Assembly (NCBI RefSeq): GCF_963966145.1
Contig: NC_091054.1
Location: 17,050,001-17,114,000, forward strand
DNA from: Tenebrio molitor
Lineage: Eukaryota > Arthropoda > Insecta > Coleoptera > Tenebrionidae
Reading direction: 5' to 3'
Length of the DNA: 64,000 nt
Each line of letters starts with the position of its first letter. Position 1 is the stretch's first letter. Position numbers and translations under genes: made by a program. This document shows positions 1 to 8,279 of the stretch, piece by piece. Under the pieces are notes generated by a model. It was not told the origin of the DNA, did no database searches, and was given only the letters and a program-made list of their open reading frames with translations.

Positions 1-560
1 AAGTCCTTAGTCTAATAGGAAAACAAGAGCATGAAGCTAAGGTGGCAGTTCCAATTCAATAATAATTTATTGTACTTTTTATTTTTGAGATACCTAATTA
101 CTGTAAATAGTATATTAAAGTATAAGTGGATATTAAGGTCTTTAAAACACGCGCGAAATAGAGCAAGTGTTTTAAAGACCAGTTATCCACGAATCCTTTA
201 CGATATTTTTTTTTAAATGTTAAATGAGTTAACATTTAGACTTCACATTTCTCCGGTCCTCTCGGGTTTGGTGATGTTTTCATGGAAAACGCGCGATGTT
301 GCCATGGAAAAGAGCGTCTTTTAAAGTTCGATTTAAGCACGCTCAGGCGTGTTTTAAATGAGTAAAATTGGTTACCAATAAAAAAAAATTATGAATAAAA
401 TGTTACTTGAATAATATGCATCAGCATATTTTATGATCTTATAAGATACGTTGCTGTTGACGACGTGTTTTATAGAGAAAAGCGTATTTTAAAGGAAACA
501 TAAAATGTGAGCTCAAATACACCATAGAAACAGTATAAGATATTAGTGTTAGAAAAACAC
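1..560. other. AT-rich non-coding stretch with a short inverted repeat
   Basis: I see no gene here. Positions about 136-181 hold an inverted repeat with arms GGTCTTTAAAACAC and GTGTTTTAAAGACC around a short spacer. A second short palindrome, ATGTTAAATGAGTTAACATT, lies near 216-235. Small open frames in this stretch show no recognisable family. Confidence 0.4.
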
Positions 561-576
561 TTTTTTCTAACACTTC

Positions 577-720
577 TCCGAGTCCGCTATGGACATAAAG
601 AAAATTCGAAGTAAAAGAAAAAAAACGAAAGGAAGAAGGAAGGACGACCGATCCTTATGACGGACGGCGACAAAAAGAAGAGGTAAACGTAAAGTAACCC
701 TGTCTAGATCTGAATGAACA
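577..720 (-). repeat. Dispersed repeat, inverted copy of the repeat downstream of antifreeze genes 1 and 2
   Basis: Read on the minus strand, this segment matches about 7230-7400 and 16290-16490, with the shared core GGATCGGTTATCCTTCC, a T-rich tract and a block containing CGACTCGGAGAAGG. It is therefore a mobile or duplicated sequence independent of the antifreeze genes. I cannot name the family. Confidence 0.5.
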
Positions 721-739
721 ATGACAATAGTAGTTTATT

Positions 740-880
740 TAACGAGTTCGTGTGTAAATTGGGCTTTTTTTTGGCATGAGTGGTCCAGTTTAAAACGAGA
801 GTGAAACGAAAGTTTAAAGGCCCACGAGTACAAAAAAAAAAAAAAAATTTCACACGGACGAGTTGAATACAACGTTTTTT
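740..880. repeat. Foldback (palindromic) repeat, related copy at 56670-56790
   Basis: The left arm contains GTGTAAATTGGGC followed by a T tract, and the right arm is the degraded complement. The centre is an inner palindrome around ACGAGAGTGAAACGA. The copy at 56670-56790 has better preserved arms and the same centre and flank (ACAACGTTTTTTTGTTCGACGA). Related arm sequences recur near 30790 and 36010. Confidence 0.55.
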
Positions 881-1007
881 TGTTCGACGAGCACCCTAAA
901 GGCTCCAAATCGTGTCAAACAAAAAAAGAGATTATAGAAGCCGCGCAATCAATAATAAAATGTACGATAATGAATATAATTTTTGAAAACCGTTTAGTCA
1001 AAAAAAA

Positions 1008-1202
1008 TTGTTACACAGTCTAGGACTGGTTTATAAATCTATGAGGGGCATGATGACCAACTCAATAGACCGGGACCAATGGCTTAACGTGACTTCCGAA
1101 TCACGAAATAGAATATAGCCTTTTTTTTTTAATTTCGCCCCGGGTCGGAATCGAATCCGCGACCCTCGCGTCCCTGAGCAGAAACGGACTCTCTTAGGCA
1201 AT
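1008..1202 (-). repeat. tRNA-derived SINE, type A
   Basis: On the minus strand the element begins with a tRNA-like head. It has an A-box-like TAGCCTAAGGGAG, degraded here, and a B box close to GGTTCGATTCC. An A/T-rich linker follows, then a body ending in CCTAGACTGTGTAACAA. Other copies lie at 34435-34622 and 45993-46198 in the same orientation. This copy has point changes in the head and sits inside the alpha repeat. The head cannot be a working tRNA gene because it lacks a proper acceptor stem. Confidence 0.75.
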
Positions 1203-1641
1203 AAGGAATGAAAGATTTTGAAAGCCACGGCACTTAATGATATGGAAAAGAAATTTTCCCGTTTCTCCGGGACTTGGACCTAGTGATGGCTGAAGTCCAG
1301 GTTCCTCCGGGAGAGCTTCGGGAACGACGTCGGTCAGCAGACACCGATGTGTGTGTAGATTCACTTTTCAGCGTTCAGTTCTATTGAATCTTACGCGGTG
1401 GGGCCGCAAATCCGCAATCCGGACTTGGGTCTGGAATTCCTGAAGAATCGTCGCTCCAACCAGCCCTCATCCACTCCACCACACCACATCAGCACCTGCC
1501 GCACTCTAAATCAACTCCTCCCCCAAACAAAAGGTCGTGAACTTCCCCGACTGTCGCTGGTTCCCTCGTTTTTGTATCTTTCGCCCCTCTCCCCATGGTC
1601 TTTTTCTGCGGATACAGAAATCGCCACTGGACGCACGTAAG

Positions 1642-1670
1642 TTTCTCGAAAATTCGAGAACATTCTCGAC
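1642..1670 (-). promoter_or_regulatory. Heat-shock element in alpha repeat copy 1
   Basis: The sequence has TTC at 1643-1645, GAA at 1648-1650, TTC at 1653-1655, GAA at 1658-1660 and TTC at 1663-1665, then a degenerate GAC at 1668-1670. These are five perfect alternating units at an exact 5-bp pitch, the arrangement bound by heat-shock factor trimers. Reading leftwards, the TATA position in this copy has decayed to TACAAAAA near 1573-1580. Confidence 0.65.
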
Positions 1671-1753
1671 GATTTAATTTGCGAGAAAATTAAATTATTA
1701 CAGTAAAAATATCAATTTGTTCTGAAGAGGCAATAGAAAACAAAAGATAATAA

Positions 1754-2540
1754 CATATGTTCAATTGAGAAGTTCATCAGATTGGCTAATATCTTGTCGC
1801 TATCTTTGTTTAACCAACTTAATTTACGATGTTGTTGTCAACTTGATGAACATTTCAATTGAACACATCATTTCTTCTTGCACCGTTTTGGCTCAAAGGG
1901 AATATAAAAAACGTCACGATATATTCGCTAAAATTATACACATGAATTTAGCTGTTAAATTCAATTTATTAAAGAATACACAACCACATTATAGTTATAC
2001 ACCAGAAAGTTGTTTGGAAAATGACAGTTACAAGTTATATTTTGATAGAACAATTTTAACTGACATTCATATTAAACATAACAGACCAGACATTATAATT
2101 TTAAATAAACAACAAAAGCAAGCATATCTTTTAGATATAGCTGTTCCAAATTCACATAATATAACACAAAAATTAATAAATATTTAGAGCTCTCCGTTGC
2201 TATGAGAAATCTTTGCTGTTTAGAAAAAATTTCTATTTTACCACTTGTAATTTCAGCAACGGGAATAGTACCGCAATCTCTTTTTAAAAATTTAAAAATT
2301 CTGGATTTAGATAACACATTGGTAGTTGAAATTCAAAAAGGTATATTATTATACTCATGTCACATCGTGAGGAAGTTCCTTAACATTGACACAGAACATA
2401 ATACACAACAAAGTCATAATGCGGAGGCGAGACGCCGGTAATTATGTTGATAAGCACTGCACTATTACTTGATAGTAATATCCGTAATAGTGTATGTACT
2501 CCGGCAAAATTGCCGTGCCGCCGGGTGGAGGTGGGATACG
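1754..2540 (+). pseudogene. RLE-type (R2/R4-like) LINE, C-terminal fragment, copy 1
   Basis: The frame starting near 1765 carries the remains of a CCHC zinc finger (motif EHIISSC), then the restriction-like endonuclease signature RPDIII followed by LLDIAVP, a PD-(D/E)XK arrangement. A 13-nt deletion near 2170, between two copies of ATAACACA, shifts the frame. The C-terminus continues from about 2202 (motif PLVISATGIVPQSL) to the stop near 2441. The 3' tail has an AATAGTG-type hairpin and is shared with the copy at 45410-45990. The insertion interrupts the alpha repeat, which resumes after 2540. The LINE is 5'-truncated and dead. Confidence 0.75.
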
Positions 2541-2665
2541 AAAAAAAGTATATTATGGGACAAGTGGTTGAAATAAAATTTCAACGTTGAGAGTGGTGTG
2601 AAAAAAGTAACTCGAGAAGTTGAAATTTTATTAGCCACGAGTTCCATATACTATCTTTTTACGAA
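2530..2665. repeat. Foldback repeat with CTCGAG/CGTTGAGAG core
   Basis: The left arm (TATTATGGGACAAGTGGTTG, then AAATTTCAACGTTGAGAG) pairs imperfectly with the right arm, read as its complement around ACTCGAGAAGTTGAAATTTTA and CCACGAGTTCCATATAC. The left arm also matches 4870-4925 in inverse orientation, so this sequence is part of, or inserted next to, the alpha repeat. Confidence 0.5.
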
Positions 2666-2970
2666 TTAAATGGTTTGCTTTGTTTTTTAATTCTCCAATC
2701 CACAAACATTCTATAGAGGAACTCGTAAATATGTTTCGACTTGGGAGAAATTAAATAAGAAAATGCATTATCAGTTGCAGTTCTTCTAGCTCTACATCAC
2801 TATCATCATCACACCCATTTTAACAAATTAATGCACTTTGGAAAAAAATTAAACATAAAGTGACATTTCTCTTGTCAAAATTTCAATGTCTATTGGTGGA
2901 AATGCGATTTCAACCACCAGAATCAATGTTAAAATGACTGATTTCAATGTCATGAGTAGAAAAATACTTA
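2665..2970. other. No feature recognised
   Basis: This is AT-rich sequence without a convincing reading frame or repeat partner inside the window. Confidence 0.4.
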
Positions 2971-3110
2971 TTTACAGTAAGAGTGAGGAAGGCAAAGCTT
3001 TAGTTTACGCGAATTGCGTGTTCGTCCACGAAGCGAAGCCGAGCTGGCCGATACAAATCAAGTGAACGAAAACGGCCTTACTCTCGAGTGCTGTATTTGG
3101 TTTTGCTCGA
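2970..3110. repeat. Foldback at the edge of the Crypton-like unit, partner at 55220-55345
   Basis: The left arm contains ACAGTAAGAGTGAGGAAGGC and the right arm GGCCTTACTCTCGAGTGCTG. The loop has CCACGAAGCGAAGCCGAGC. The partner at 55220-55345 has the same arms and a different, self-complementary loop. Both copies lie immediately upstream of a Crypton-like fragment, so the palindrome belongs to that mobile unit or inserted into its ancestor. Confidence 0.55.
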
Positions 3111-3247
3111 TAACTATTTAGAAGGTGAGTTTGTAACTTTGTATTCAAAATTTTAAATAAAAATAAATCCCATCACAGAAAAAAATAAAATACAGAATAA
3201 ACAAATTTTTGCAACGTCAATCAACTGGTTGTGTGCACGTTGTGGAA

Positions 3248-3620
3248 ATGAATGATGAAGAATTATGTGTTTCTGATGATGTCCTGGAAGAGGCAAGTGC
3301 AGCGAGGTACCAAATGTTGCCTCAAAAATCAAAAGAACGTAAAAAAAAAAATACGGAGGATAAACCTATAACGCAAAAAGCTTTGATTAATTTGGATAAT
3401 AGATACGAAAGAATTAGAAAAATTCAGTGTTGAAGAGTACATTGTTTGTATTTCAAAACCTCTTGTTTGAAAACAAAATGTGGACACTATCAGCCCAAAA
3501 AAGCTACAACTTTTTCAAGAAACGATGCTTGCAAGTTTTTATTGGAAGCGGCGGACCAAGGGTGGATCCTTCAGAAAGTTGTACTAATGATGGGCATATT
3601 GGGTGGCTGTCGTTGTAATG
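3248..3620 (+). pseudogene. Crypton-like tyrosine recombinase fragment, copy 1
   Basis: An acidic N-terminus starts at the ATG at 3248 (MNDEELCVSDDVLEEASAA) and runs to a stop near 3433. After a frame change, a second segment reads KKATTFSRNDACKFLLEAA and then GILGGCRCNEL. The GxCRxxEL motif fits the box with the first catalytic arginine of tyrosine recombinases, as in insect Crypton and KIAA1958-like proteins. Copy 2 (54590-55033, minus) has the same N-terminus and an apparent intron that is absent here along with flanking exon sequence. The downstream catalytic H-R-Y part is missing. Confidence 0.5.
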
Positions 3621-3639
3621 AATTATATAAAATAATGAA

Positions 3640-3790
3640 TTTATATATTAACCTCCTATTATTGGTTATTATTTTCAATATACAAATTCTTTTTCATAAA
3701 ATCCAAAGAGGGTGAGCGAAAGAGAATGAGCGAAAGTGAAACCTTCACCTACTGGTACCCATGGATCAGGACTCACTTTCAATGGAGGTA
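3640..3790 (+). repeat. Repeat shared in inverse orientation with 53640-53815
   Basis: The segment with AATATACAAATTCTTTTTCAT, two GAGCGAAAG-type units and CACCTACTGGTACCCATGGAT recurs inverted at 53640-53815, next to the other Crypton-like fragment. It is probably the 3' part of that mobile unit. The other copy has expanded the GAGCGAAAG motif into a tandem array. Confidence 0.5.
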
Positions 3791-3811
3791 TCGTACAAAT
3801 TATTATTTAGT

Positions 3812-4030
3812 GCATCTGGATTATCTTCTTTAGGCACTGGTTTGTTTATCTCTTGGCGCCAGCCGGGGGCATAGAAATTTTAGATAAGAGATTAAAAATA
3901 TCAGAAAGAATTCAAGAATATAGAGTAATTTATAAATTTTATGGACACTTATTGCATTTATACAAGGCTCGTGAATTAAATGAAAAAGAGGTAAATTTAC
4001 GGGAACAAGAATTTTTACTATTTTCATAGA
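3812..4030 (+). CDS. Short coding-like frame, C-terminal fragment of an unknown protein
   Basis: One frame is open from just after a TAG near 3810 to a TAG near 4028. From GGIEILDKRL onward it encodes a charged, probably helical or coiled-coil tail rich in E, K, L and R (for example LNEKEVNLREQEFLL). Composition and codon pattern look coding, and a leading AG could be a splice acceptor. It may be the last exon of a transposon accessory protein. I do not recognise the family. Confidence 0.3.
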
Positions 4031-4256
4031 GAAAATATTTACAACAATATTTAAATGGTAATTGGTTCTTATTCTAATAAATGAGATGTATACTGAGTAA
4101 CATTAGAAGTGGAACACCAACAACATATACATATGTATAGAACCTATTAGTCTAGACGCAAGGTAAAAGTGATTAAAATTTCAGCCTCTTACACCAACTA
4201 ATAATTGACAAAAAATTAGTAATTTGTTTGCCGACCTCGATTTTGGATACATTCAT

Positions 4257-4665
4257 TTAACCTTTAACCATTGGCGAAATGAGGTGTTCAATGTCCTCTT
4301 GAGGCACTTGGTCCCAGGCAATTTTATGTTGCAGTTCAGCTGGGGTCTGTGGGGGGCGGTGCAAACTGGTCAGTCTTCTCCCAATCATTTCCCAAACATG
4401 TTCGATCGGGTTTAGATCGGGAGCTCTAGCTGGCCACAGTGAAATGTTGACACCAGCTTTATTTAAGAACTGTAGGGTTCTTCTGGCTATATGTCGGCGA
4501 GCGTTATCTTGCTGAAATATGGGTTGATGAAGACCATTTAGGTAAGGCAACAAAAACGGTTCCAGAACTTCGTTTATGTAGCGTACAGATGTCGTACTGC
4601 CCGGAATGAAAACTAATGGTAACCTGCTGCCATAATCAAAAGCACCCCCTACCATTGCTCCAACA
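4257..4665 (-). pseudogene. Tc1-like transposase, C-terminal DDE half
   Basis: This frame contains FIPGSTTSVRYINEVLEPF, the second catalytic aspartate in FQQDNARRHIAR, and WPARAPDLNPIEHVWEMIG with the third acidic residue of a DD34E Tc1 transposase. The upstream edge is at GAMVGGAF, which corresponds to GVMVWGAI in intact family members. The N-terminal part does not continue upstream on this strand. It lies on the opposite strand at 4668-4860. Confidence 0.85.
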
Positions 4666-4667
4666 GT

Positions 4668-4860
4668 GCAGTGAATCAGCCTCTCAACAGCAAACTCAAT
4701 ATCAGACCTCTCTCAACAACGTCAAAGATTAGAGTGGGGCAGAGAACGACAACAATGGAGGGAGGAATGGCACAATACGCAATACGGAATTCAGCGATGA
4801 ATCCAGGTTCTGTTTGGGGATGAACGACGGTCGCAGGCGAGTAAGAAGACATCACTTCGC
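4668..4860 (+). pseudogene. Tc1-like transposase, middle segment in inverted orientation
   Basis: The plus strand reads QRLEWGRERQQWREEW and then, in another frame, EFSDESRFCLGMNDGRRRVR. This is the linker and the first catalytic aspartate of a Tc1 transposase. It should precede the GVMVWGAI region but faces it head to head. The frame change inside shows the segment is also decayed. The sequence after 4860 is the alpha repeat. Confidence 0.7.
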
Positions 4861-5005
4861 TCGTTGAAGAAAACCACTCTCAACGTTGAAATTTTATTTC
4901 AATCACTTGTCCTATAACATACTATTATATTTTGTTTTCTATTGCCTCTTCAGGGCAAATTTTTAGTAAATACTGTCACAATTTAATTTTATCGCAAATT
5001 AAATC

Positions 5006-5126
5006 GTCGAGAATGTTCTGGAATGTTCGAGAAACGTGCGTGCGGCCAATGGCGATTTCCGTAGCGGCAGAAAAAACCGTCGTGAGAGGGGCAAAAGATA
5101 TAAAAGGAATGAACCAACAACAGTCG
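5006..5126 (+). promoter_or_regulatory. Heat-shock-type promoter: HSE, CCAAT, GAGAG, TATA, initiator
   Basis: GAA occurs at 5011-5013, 5021-5023 and 5031-5033, and TTC at 5016-5018 and 5026-5028. This gives five perfect alternating units with 5-bp pitch, preceded by a degenerate GTC at 5006-5008. CCAAT follows at 5046, a GAGAG motif near 5083, TATAAAAG at 5099-5106 and a CAGT initiator-like start at 5121-5124. The order resembles insect hsp70 promoters. Activity is inferred, not shown. Confidence 0.6.
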
Positions 5127-5187
5127 GGGAAGTTTAAAACCTTTTGTTCGATGCGTTTATGAGTGTCAAGGGGAGTCAAGTGGGGGG

Positions 5188-5375
5188 GGGGGGGGGTGAT
5201 TTACAGTGCGGCGGGTGCTAGTGTGGTATCGTGGTGGAATCGATGATGGCTTGTTGGAGCCACGATTCTTAAGGAGGGGGGGAGGGGTGATTTAGAGTGT
5301 GGCGGGTGCTGGTGTGGTATCGTGGTGGAGTCGACGAGGGCTTGTTGGAGCGACGATTCTTCAGGAATTCCAGAC
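5188..5375 (+). repeat. Imperfect tandem duplication inside alpha copy 2
   Basis: A unit of about 100 bp starting with GGGTGATTTA and containing GTGTGGTATCGTGGTGGA and GGCTTGTTGGAGC occurs twice in a row, joined by a poly-G tract. Copies 1 and 3 have it once. The G-run at 5181-5195 probably helped slippage. Confidence 0.6.
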
Positions 5376-5659
5376 CCAAGCCCGGAATGCGTAAGGTTCG
5401 ACAGAACGTGACCCTGAGGAGCGGATCTGCACACACATCAGTGTCTGCTGACTGACGTCGTCTCCGAAGCTCTCCCTGAGGAACCTGGACTTCAGCCATC
5501 ACTAGGTCCAAGTCCCGGAGGAACGGTGAAATTCGTTTTCTGTATTATTGAGGGTCGTGGCTTTCGAAATATTTCATTGCTTATTGTTCTTATTATTATT
5601 GACTAAGCGGCGTTCAAAAATTACATTCATTATCATTAGGCTTACCATACATCCCGGTT

Positions 5660-6230
5660 TCACACATTGGTCCCGGCGTCCGGGTCGGTGTGGTATTTTG
5701 CCCGGTTGTGGGAGGGGAGTCCCGCTGATGCCGATCATTTTAGTAAGGTGCAGACTGCAGGCTGTAGCTCGTAATACAGTGTGGAAACTTTTGAATGGAA
5801 TAAAATTTGTAGACGATTTTTGTAAAAAATGCCGAAATTGGTTTTGTTTTTCCTTGCCCAAATTTTGGCGCATATAGTTTTTGTATATTTGCTCCCGAAA
5901 GTGCGTAACCACCCCTATTTTTTTTCAAATGTAAGGGTATCTCAAACCTCGTTTGAAAGACCACGTATATATACAACGTGTTTCACGTAAGAGTGAGAGC
6001 CTGACGAAGTCCAAACACAAAACAAAATAAATTTGACAAAGGGCATTAGTTTCATTAAAAATTATAAATTGTAGTTTTGGACATCCCCGACTAACACAAT
6101 CACTGGAAAGCTTCTCCTCAAATGTGTGAATAAGGGGAAACCTAAAAAAAATTCTGGGATGTCGAAACTACTTTTTGTCAAAATATGATTTATTTACCCA
6201 GTTAGTTATGAAAATTGAATATTGGGTTGC
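5660..6230. other. No gene recognised
   Basis: This non-coding stretch contains an isolated transposon-end motif near 5771 (TA then CAGTGTGGAA), the same start as the MITE at 6688-7006. Open frames on either strand show no family signature. Confidence 0.35.
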
Positions 6231-6233
6231 ATT

Positions 6234-6565
6234 TTGGTGTTATGGAAGTCCACGTAATAAATTTAATCACCAATAGAACTCTTTAAAATAAACATTTATT
6301 TACATATTGATCTTTTTTTAATCGAATAATTGTTTTTACTGTTTTCCATTCGAGTACCTATTTTAATCGAGTAATTTTTTTTTCGTGCTTCGTTGTCAAT
6401 GGATGTGTAAACACATGAGTGGGTATGAATTTTAGGGTTCAAATTATATTTAATTTTAACTCAGTTTGGAAGAATTTGCGGAAAAAATGATAAATAAAGA
6501 AAATGTTTATTTTAACGAGTCCTATTGATGGTTAAATTTATTACGTGGACTTACATTACACCCGG
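6234..6565. mobile_element. MITE with long terminal inverted repeats
   Basis: The left arm reads GTGTTATGGAAGTCCACG and then TAATAAATTTAATCACCAAT. The complement of the right arm reads GTGTAATGTAAGTCCACG and continues in step to TTAAAATAAACAT, giving arms of about 60 bp. The right outer end reads CACCCGGTA, as in TA-target mariner-type elements. The interior is non-coding. Confidence 0.65.
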
Positions 6566-6687
6566 TATATATTGGCTATGGGTATATGCACCTATATGCA
6601 CATGTATGTATAATGACACGGTTTAGAGCTTCAGAAATATGGTAAGCCTGATTATCATTCATTTTATTATTAATTGCACGGCTTCTA

Positions 6688-7006
6688 CAGTGTGGAATAA
6701 AATGATCTTCATCTAGTTACCTTATTCATTACACTTGCAAAAACACGATGGGCTGTTCTACAGGCTGTATCCCAACCTCAAAATATACATCAAAATTCCA
6801 AATGTGAACTATTGCGAAGATGTATGGTATACATTTTAATCGTGTGTTAGTTCAATTCAATAAATGGTAATAATTGTGAATTTGATTGATGACATTTATT
6901 GACAGAACTTCAAGGCCACTTTAAAAAGAGTAGAGCTTTGCAGGAAAATTTACATGTGAAAAAATTCCAAAGCTAACCAGATGAAAATCATTGTGTTCCA
7001 CACTGT
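6688..7006. mobile_element. TA-flanked MITE, TIR starting CAGTGTGGAA
   Basis: TA dinucleotides at 6686-6687 and 7007-7008 flank inverted ends. The left end is CAGTGTGGAATAAAATGATC and the complement of the right end is CAGTGTGGAACACAATGATT. The 319-bp interior has no coding potential. The TA target duplication fits the Tc1/mariner superfamily. Confidence 0.75.
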
Positions 7007-7014
7007 ATAATTTC

Positions 7015-7440
7015 GTTTATTCATTTATTGTTAATCACGTAATTGGGAGCTTTGTTACATCTTAGTTTTTCCTTATCGTAAAATCTCATAATTTTTATAC
7101 TTTATACTTCTTATCACATTGTCATCGACCTTGCCTTGTGCAAGGTTCTTCTCCGCAATTAGAATTTGTTTATTTTATTTTATCTCAAGCAAAGAAGGAA
7201 CCAGAGGACCTCCCCGCTAGTGTGGGCGGCGTAGCGGTACTAGCGCCCCTCGCAAGGATCGGTTATCCTTCCGTATTCCTTTAATTTTTTTTTTCATTTT
7301 CCTTTTACTCCGAATTTTCTTTTTGTCGATAGCCGACTCGGAGAAGGACCCCTCAGGCGTTATCATTTACTTTTGTTGTTGGATCCTTTCAGATCTGGAC
7401 AGGGTTACTTTACTCCTTGGGAGGCAAAGGGACAGATCGG
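7015..7440 (+). repeat. Repeat on the 3' side of antifreeze gene 1, shared with 16048-16510
   Basis: Shared blocks include TTCATTTATTGTTAATCACG, TTGTCATCGACCTTGCC, CCTCCCCGCTAGTGTGGGCG and CGACTCGGAGAAGGAC. Part of it also recurs inverted at 577-720, away from any antifreeze gene, so a mobile element was present in the duplicated flank. Compared with the gene 2 flank, about 350 bp between the GGGTTACTT and CTTGGGAGGCAAAGG landmarks is absent here. Confidence 0.6.
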
Positions 7441-7472
7441 ATAGAATACAGATTAGATAACAATACTTGGGT

Positions 7473-7478
7473 TTTATT
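7473..7478 (-). terminator. Polyadenylation signal AATAAA of antifreeze gene 1
   Basis: On the minus strand AATAAA lies 22 nt beyond the stop codon. The same signal sits at the same place after gene 2 (16955-16960) but is deleted after gene 3. Confidence 0.65.
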
Positions 7479-7499
7479 ATTGTTGACAATCAAAAAAAC

Positions 7500-7841
7500 T
7501 TAACGTCCGGGACATCCTGTTGACCTGGTACAGGCTGTAGTAGCTTTGTAACAGTTGGTTGAGTCAGTACATGTTGAGGCTTCAAAACAGTCTTTTGAGT
7601 TTGTACACGTCATGGCTTTATTACAATCTGTAGACCTAGTACATGTTAGTGCATTGACACAATTTCCAGAATCGGTACACGTTAGTGCATTTGCACAGTT
7701 TCCACAACCAGTGCATCCTGCTGTACAACTAGTACAGTCAGTACCTCCTGTGCATTGGCAATAATACTCGGTACACAAACACATAACTATAACTGCTATT
7801 ACTAACCAGTTTTTTGTAAAACCACACGTTTTGAATGCCAT
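7500..7841 (-). CDS. AFP: Antifreeze (thermal hysteresis) protein, gene 1
   Basis: This 113-residue precursor is intronless. Residues 1-28 are a hydrophobic secretion signal ending in TEYYC, and the mature protein starts QCTGG. It consists of 12-residue loops with Cys at every sixth position and TCT motifs, the Thr ladder that binds ice in the right-handed beta-helix known for Tenebrio antifreeze proteins. Four loops carry TCT. The last has ACT. One extra Thr codon before it (KATTACT against KATACT in gene 2) makes a 13-residue spacing in the final coil. The sequence is otherwise intact and probably secreted to haemolymph. Last-coil packing and activity may be reduced. Confidence 0.95.
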   Translation of the reverse strand: MAFKTCGFTKNWLVIAVIVMCLCTEYYCQCTGGTDCTSCTAGCTGCGNCANALTCTDSGNCVNALTCTRSTDCNKAMTCTNSKDCFEASTCTDSTNCYKATTACTRSTGCPGR

Positions 7842-7884
7842 AGTTTTTTCTATTATCGTTGTTTGTCTCGCTGTTTACTTCGGT

Positions 7885-7920
7885 CGACTGCTGAATTCTG
7901 CTCTACGCTCTGCTATATAA
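7885..7920 (-). promoter_or_regulatory. TATA box and initiator of antifreeze gene 1
   Basis: On the minus strand TATATAGCAG (TATA at 7914-7919) lies about 75 bp before the ATG. TTCAGCAGTC lies 25-34 bp downstream of it, a fair arthropod initiator. The arrangement is conserved at all three antifreeze genes. Confidence 0.65.
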
Positions 7921-8067
7921 CTTGTTTCATCATTTTGTTTACCCAATAGTTACAATAACATGTTGCTGTATTAGGAGAAAAAAAATTCCACTTTTATTTT
8001 ATGGAATAACAAACTACCTGCGTCGTATGAATAATTTAATATGGATTTTAATCAGTTTTCCAAACTA

Positions 8068-8279
8068 CAGGGTGATTCACGAATAGTGTCTTATTTATTT
8101 ACAAAAATATAATTATTTTGACAGATTTGATTGACACTATTGTTTCGTTTTTCTGAAATCGGATTCCTATGATCACAAAATTTTATTCAAATTAAAAAAC
8201 TGTAAAGTATTCTATAAGAAAGTAATTTATGTTGCAGGAATAAAGGCGCTAAATCAGACACTATTCGAGAATCACCTTG
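8068..8279. mobile_element. 212-bp TA-flanked MITE upstream of antifreeze gene 1
   Basis: TA flanks at 8066-8067 and 8280-8281 surround inverted ends. The left end is CAGGGTGATTCACGAATAGT and the complement of the right end is CAAGGTGATTCTCGAATAGT. The same element, also 212 bp, sits at the same place upstream of gene 3 (33964-34175), so it predates that duplication. Confidence 0.8.

Larger units (their letters stand above)
960..1740 (-). repeat. Promoter-bearing dispersed repeat (family alpha), copy 1
   Basis: This copy matches 22160-22700 in the same orientation and 4870-5660 in the opposite one. Shared landmarks are the block with GACTTGGACCTAGTGATGGC, the block GGAATTCCTGAAGA, and a block ending in an array of GAA/TTC triplets. 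I call it minus because its promoter motifs point leftwards. It is interrupted by a SINE at 1008-1202, and beyond 1740 by an RLE LINE fragment, after which repeat sequence resumes near 2540. It could be an LTR or a non-autonomous transposon. I see no coding region in it. Confidence 0.6.
4870..5660 (+). repeat. Promoter-bearing dispersed repeat (family alpha), copy 2
   Basis: This is an inverted counterpart of 960-1740 and 22160-22700, and it has the best preserved promoter. Reading rightwards come the GAA/TTC array (5006-5033), CCAAT (5046-5050), GTGAGAGGGGC (5082-5092), TATAAAAG (5099-5106), then a presumed leader and a body with GGAATTCC and TCACTAGGTCC landmarks. About 100 bp near 5190-5375 is tandemly duplicated. 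I see no coding region. Confidence 0.65.

Noticed and set aside
7555..7764. Open frame on the plus strand opposite antifreeze gene 1
   Set aside because: It mirrors the repetitive coding sequence on the other strand, and the minus-strand protein is a clear family member with signal peptide, TATA box and poly(A) signal.
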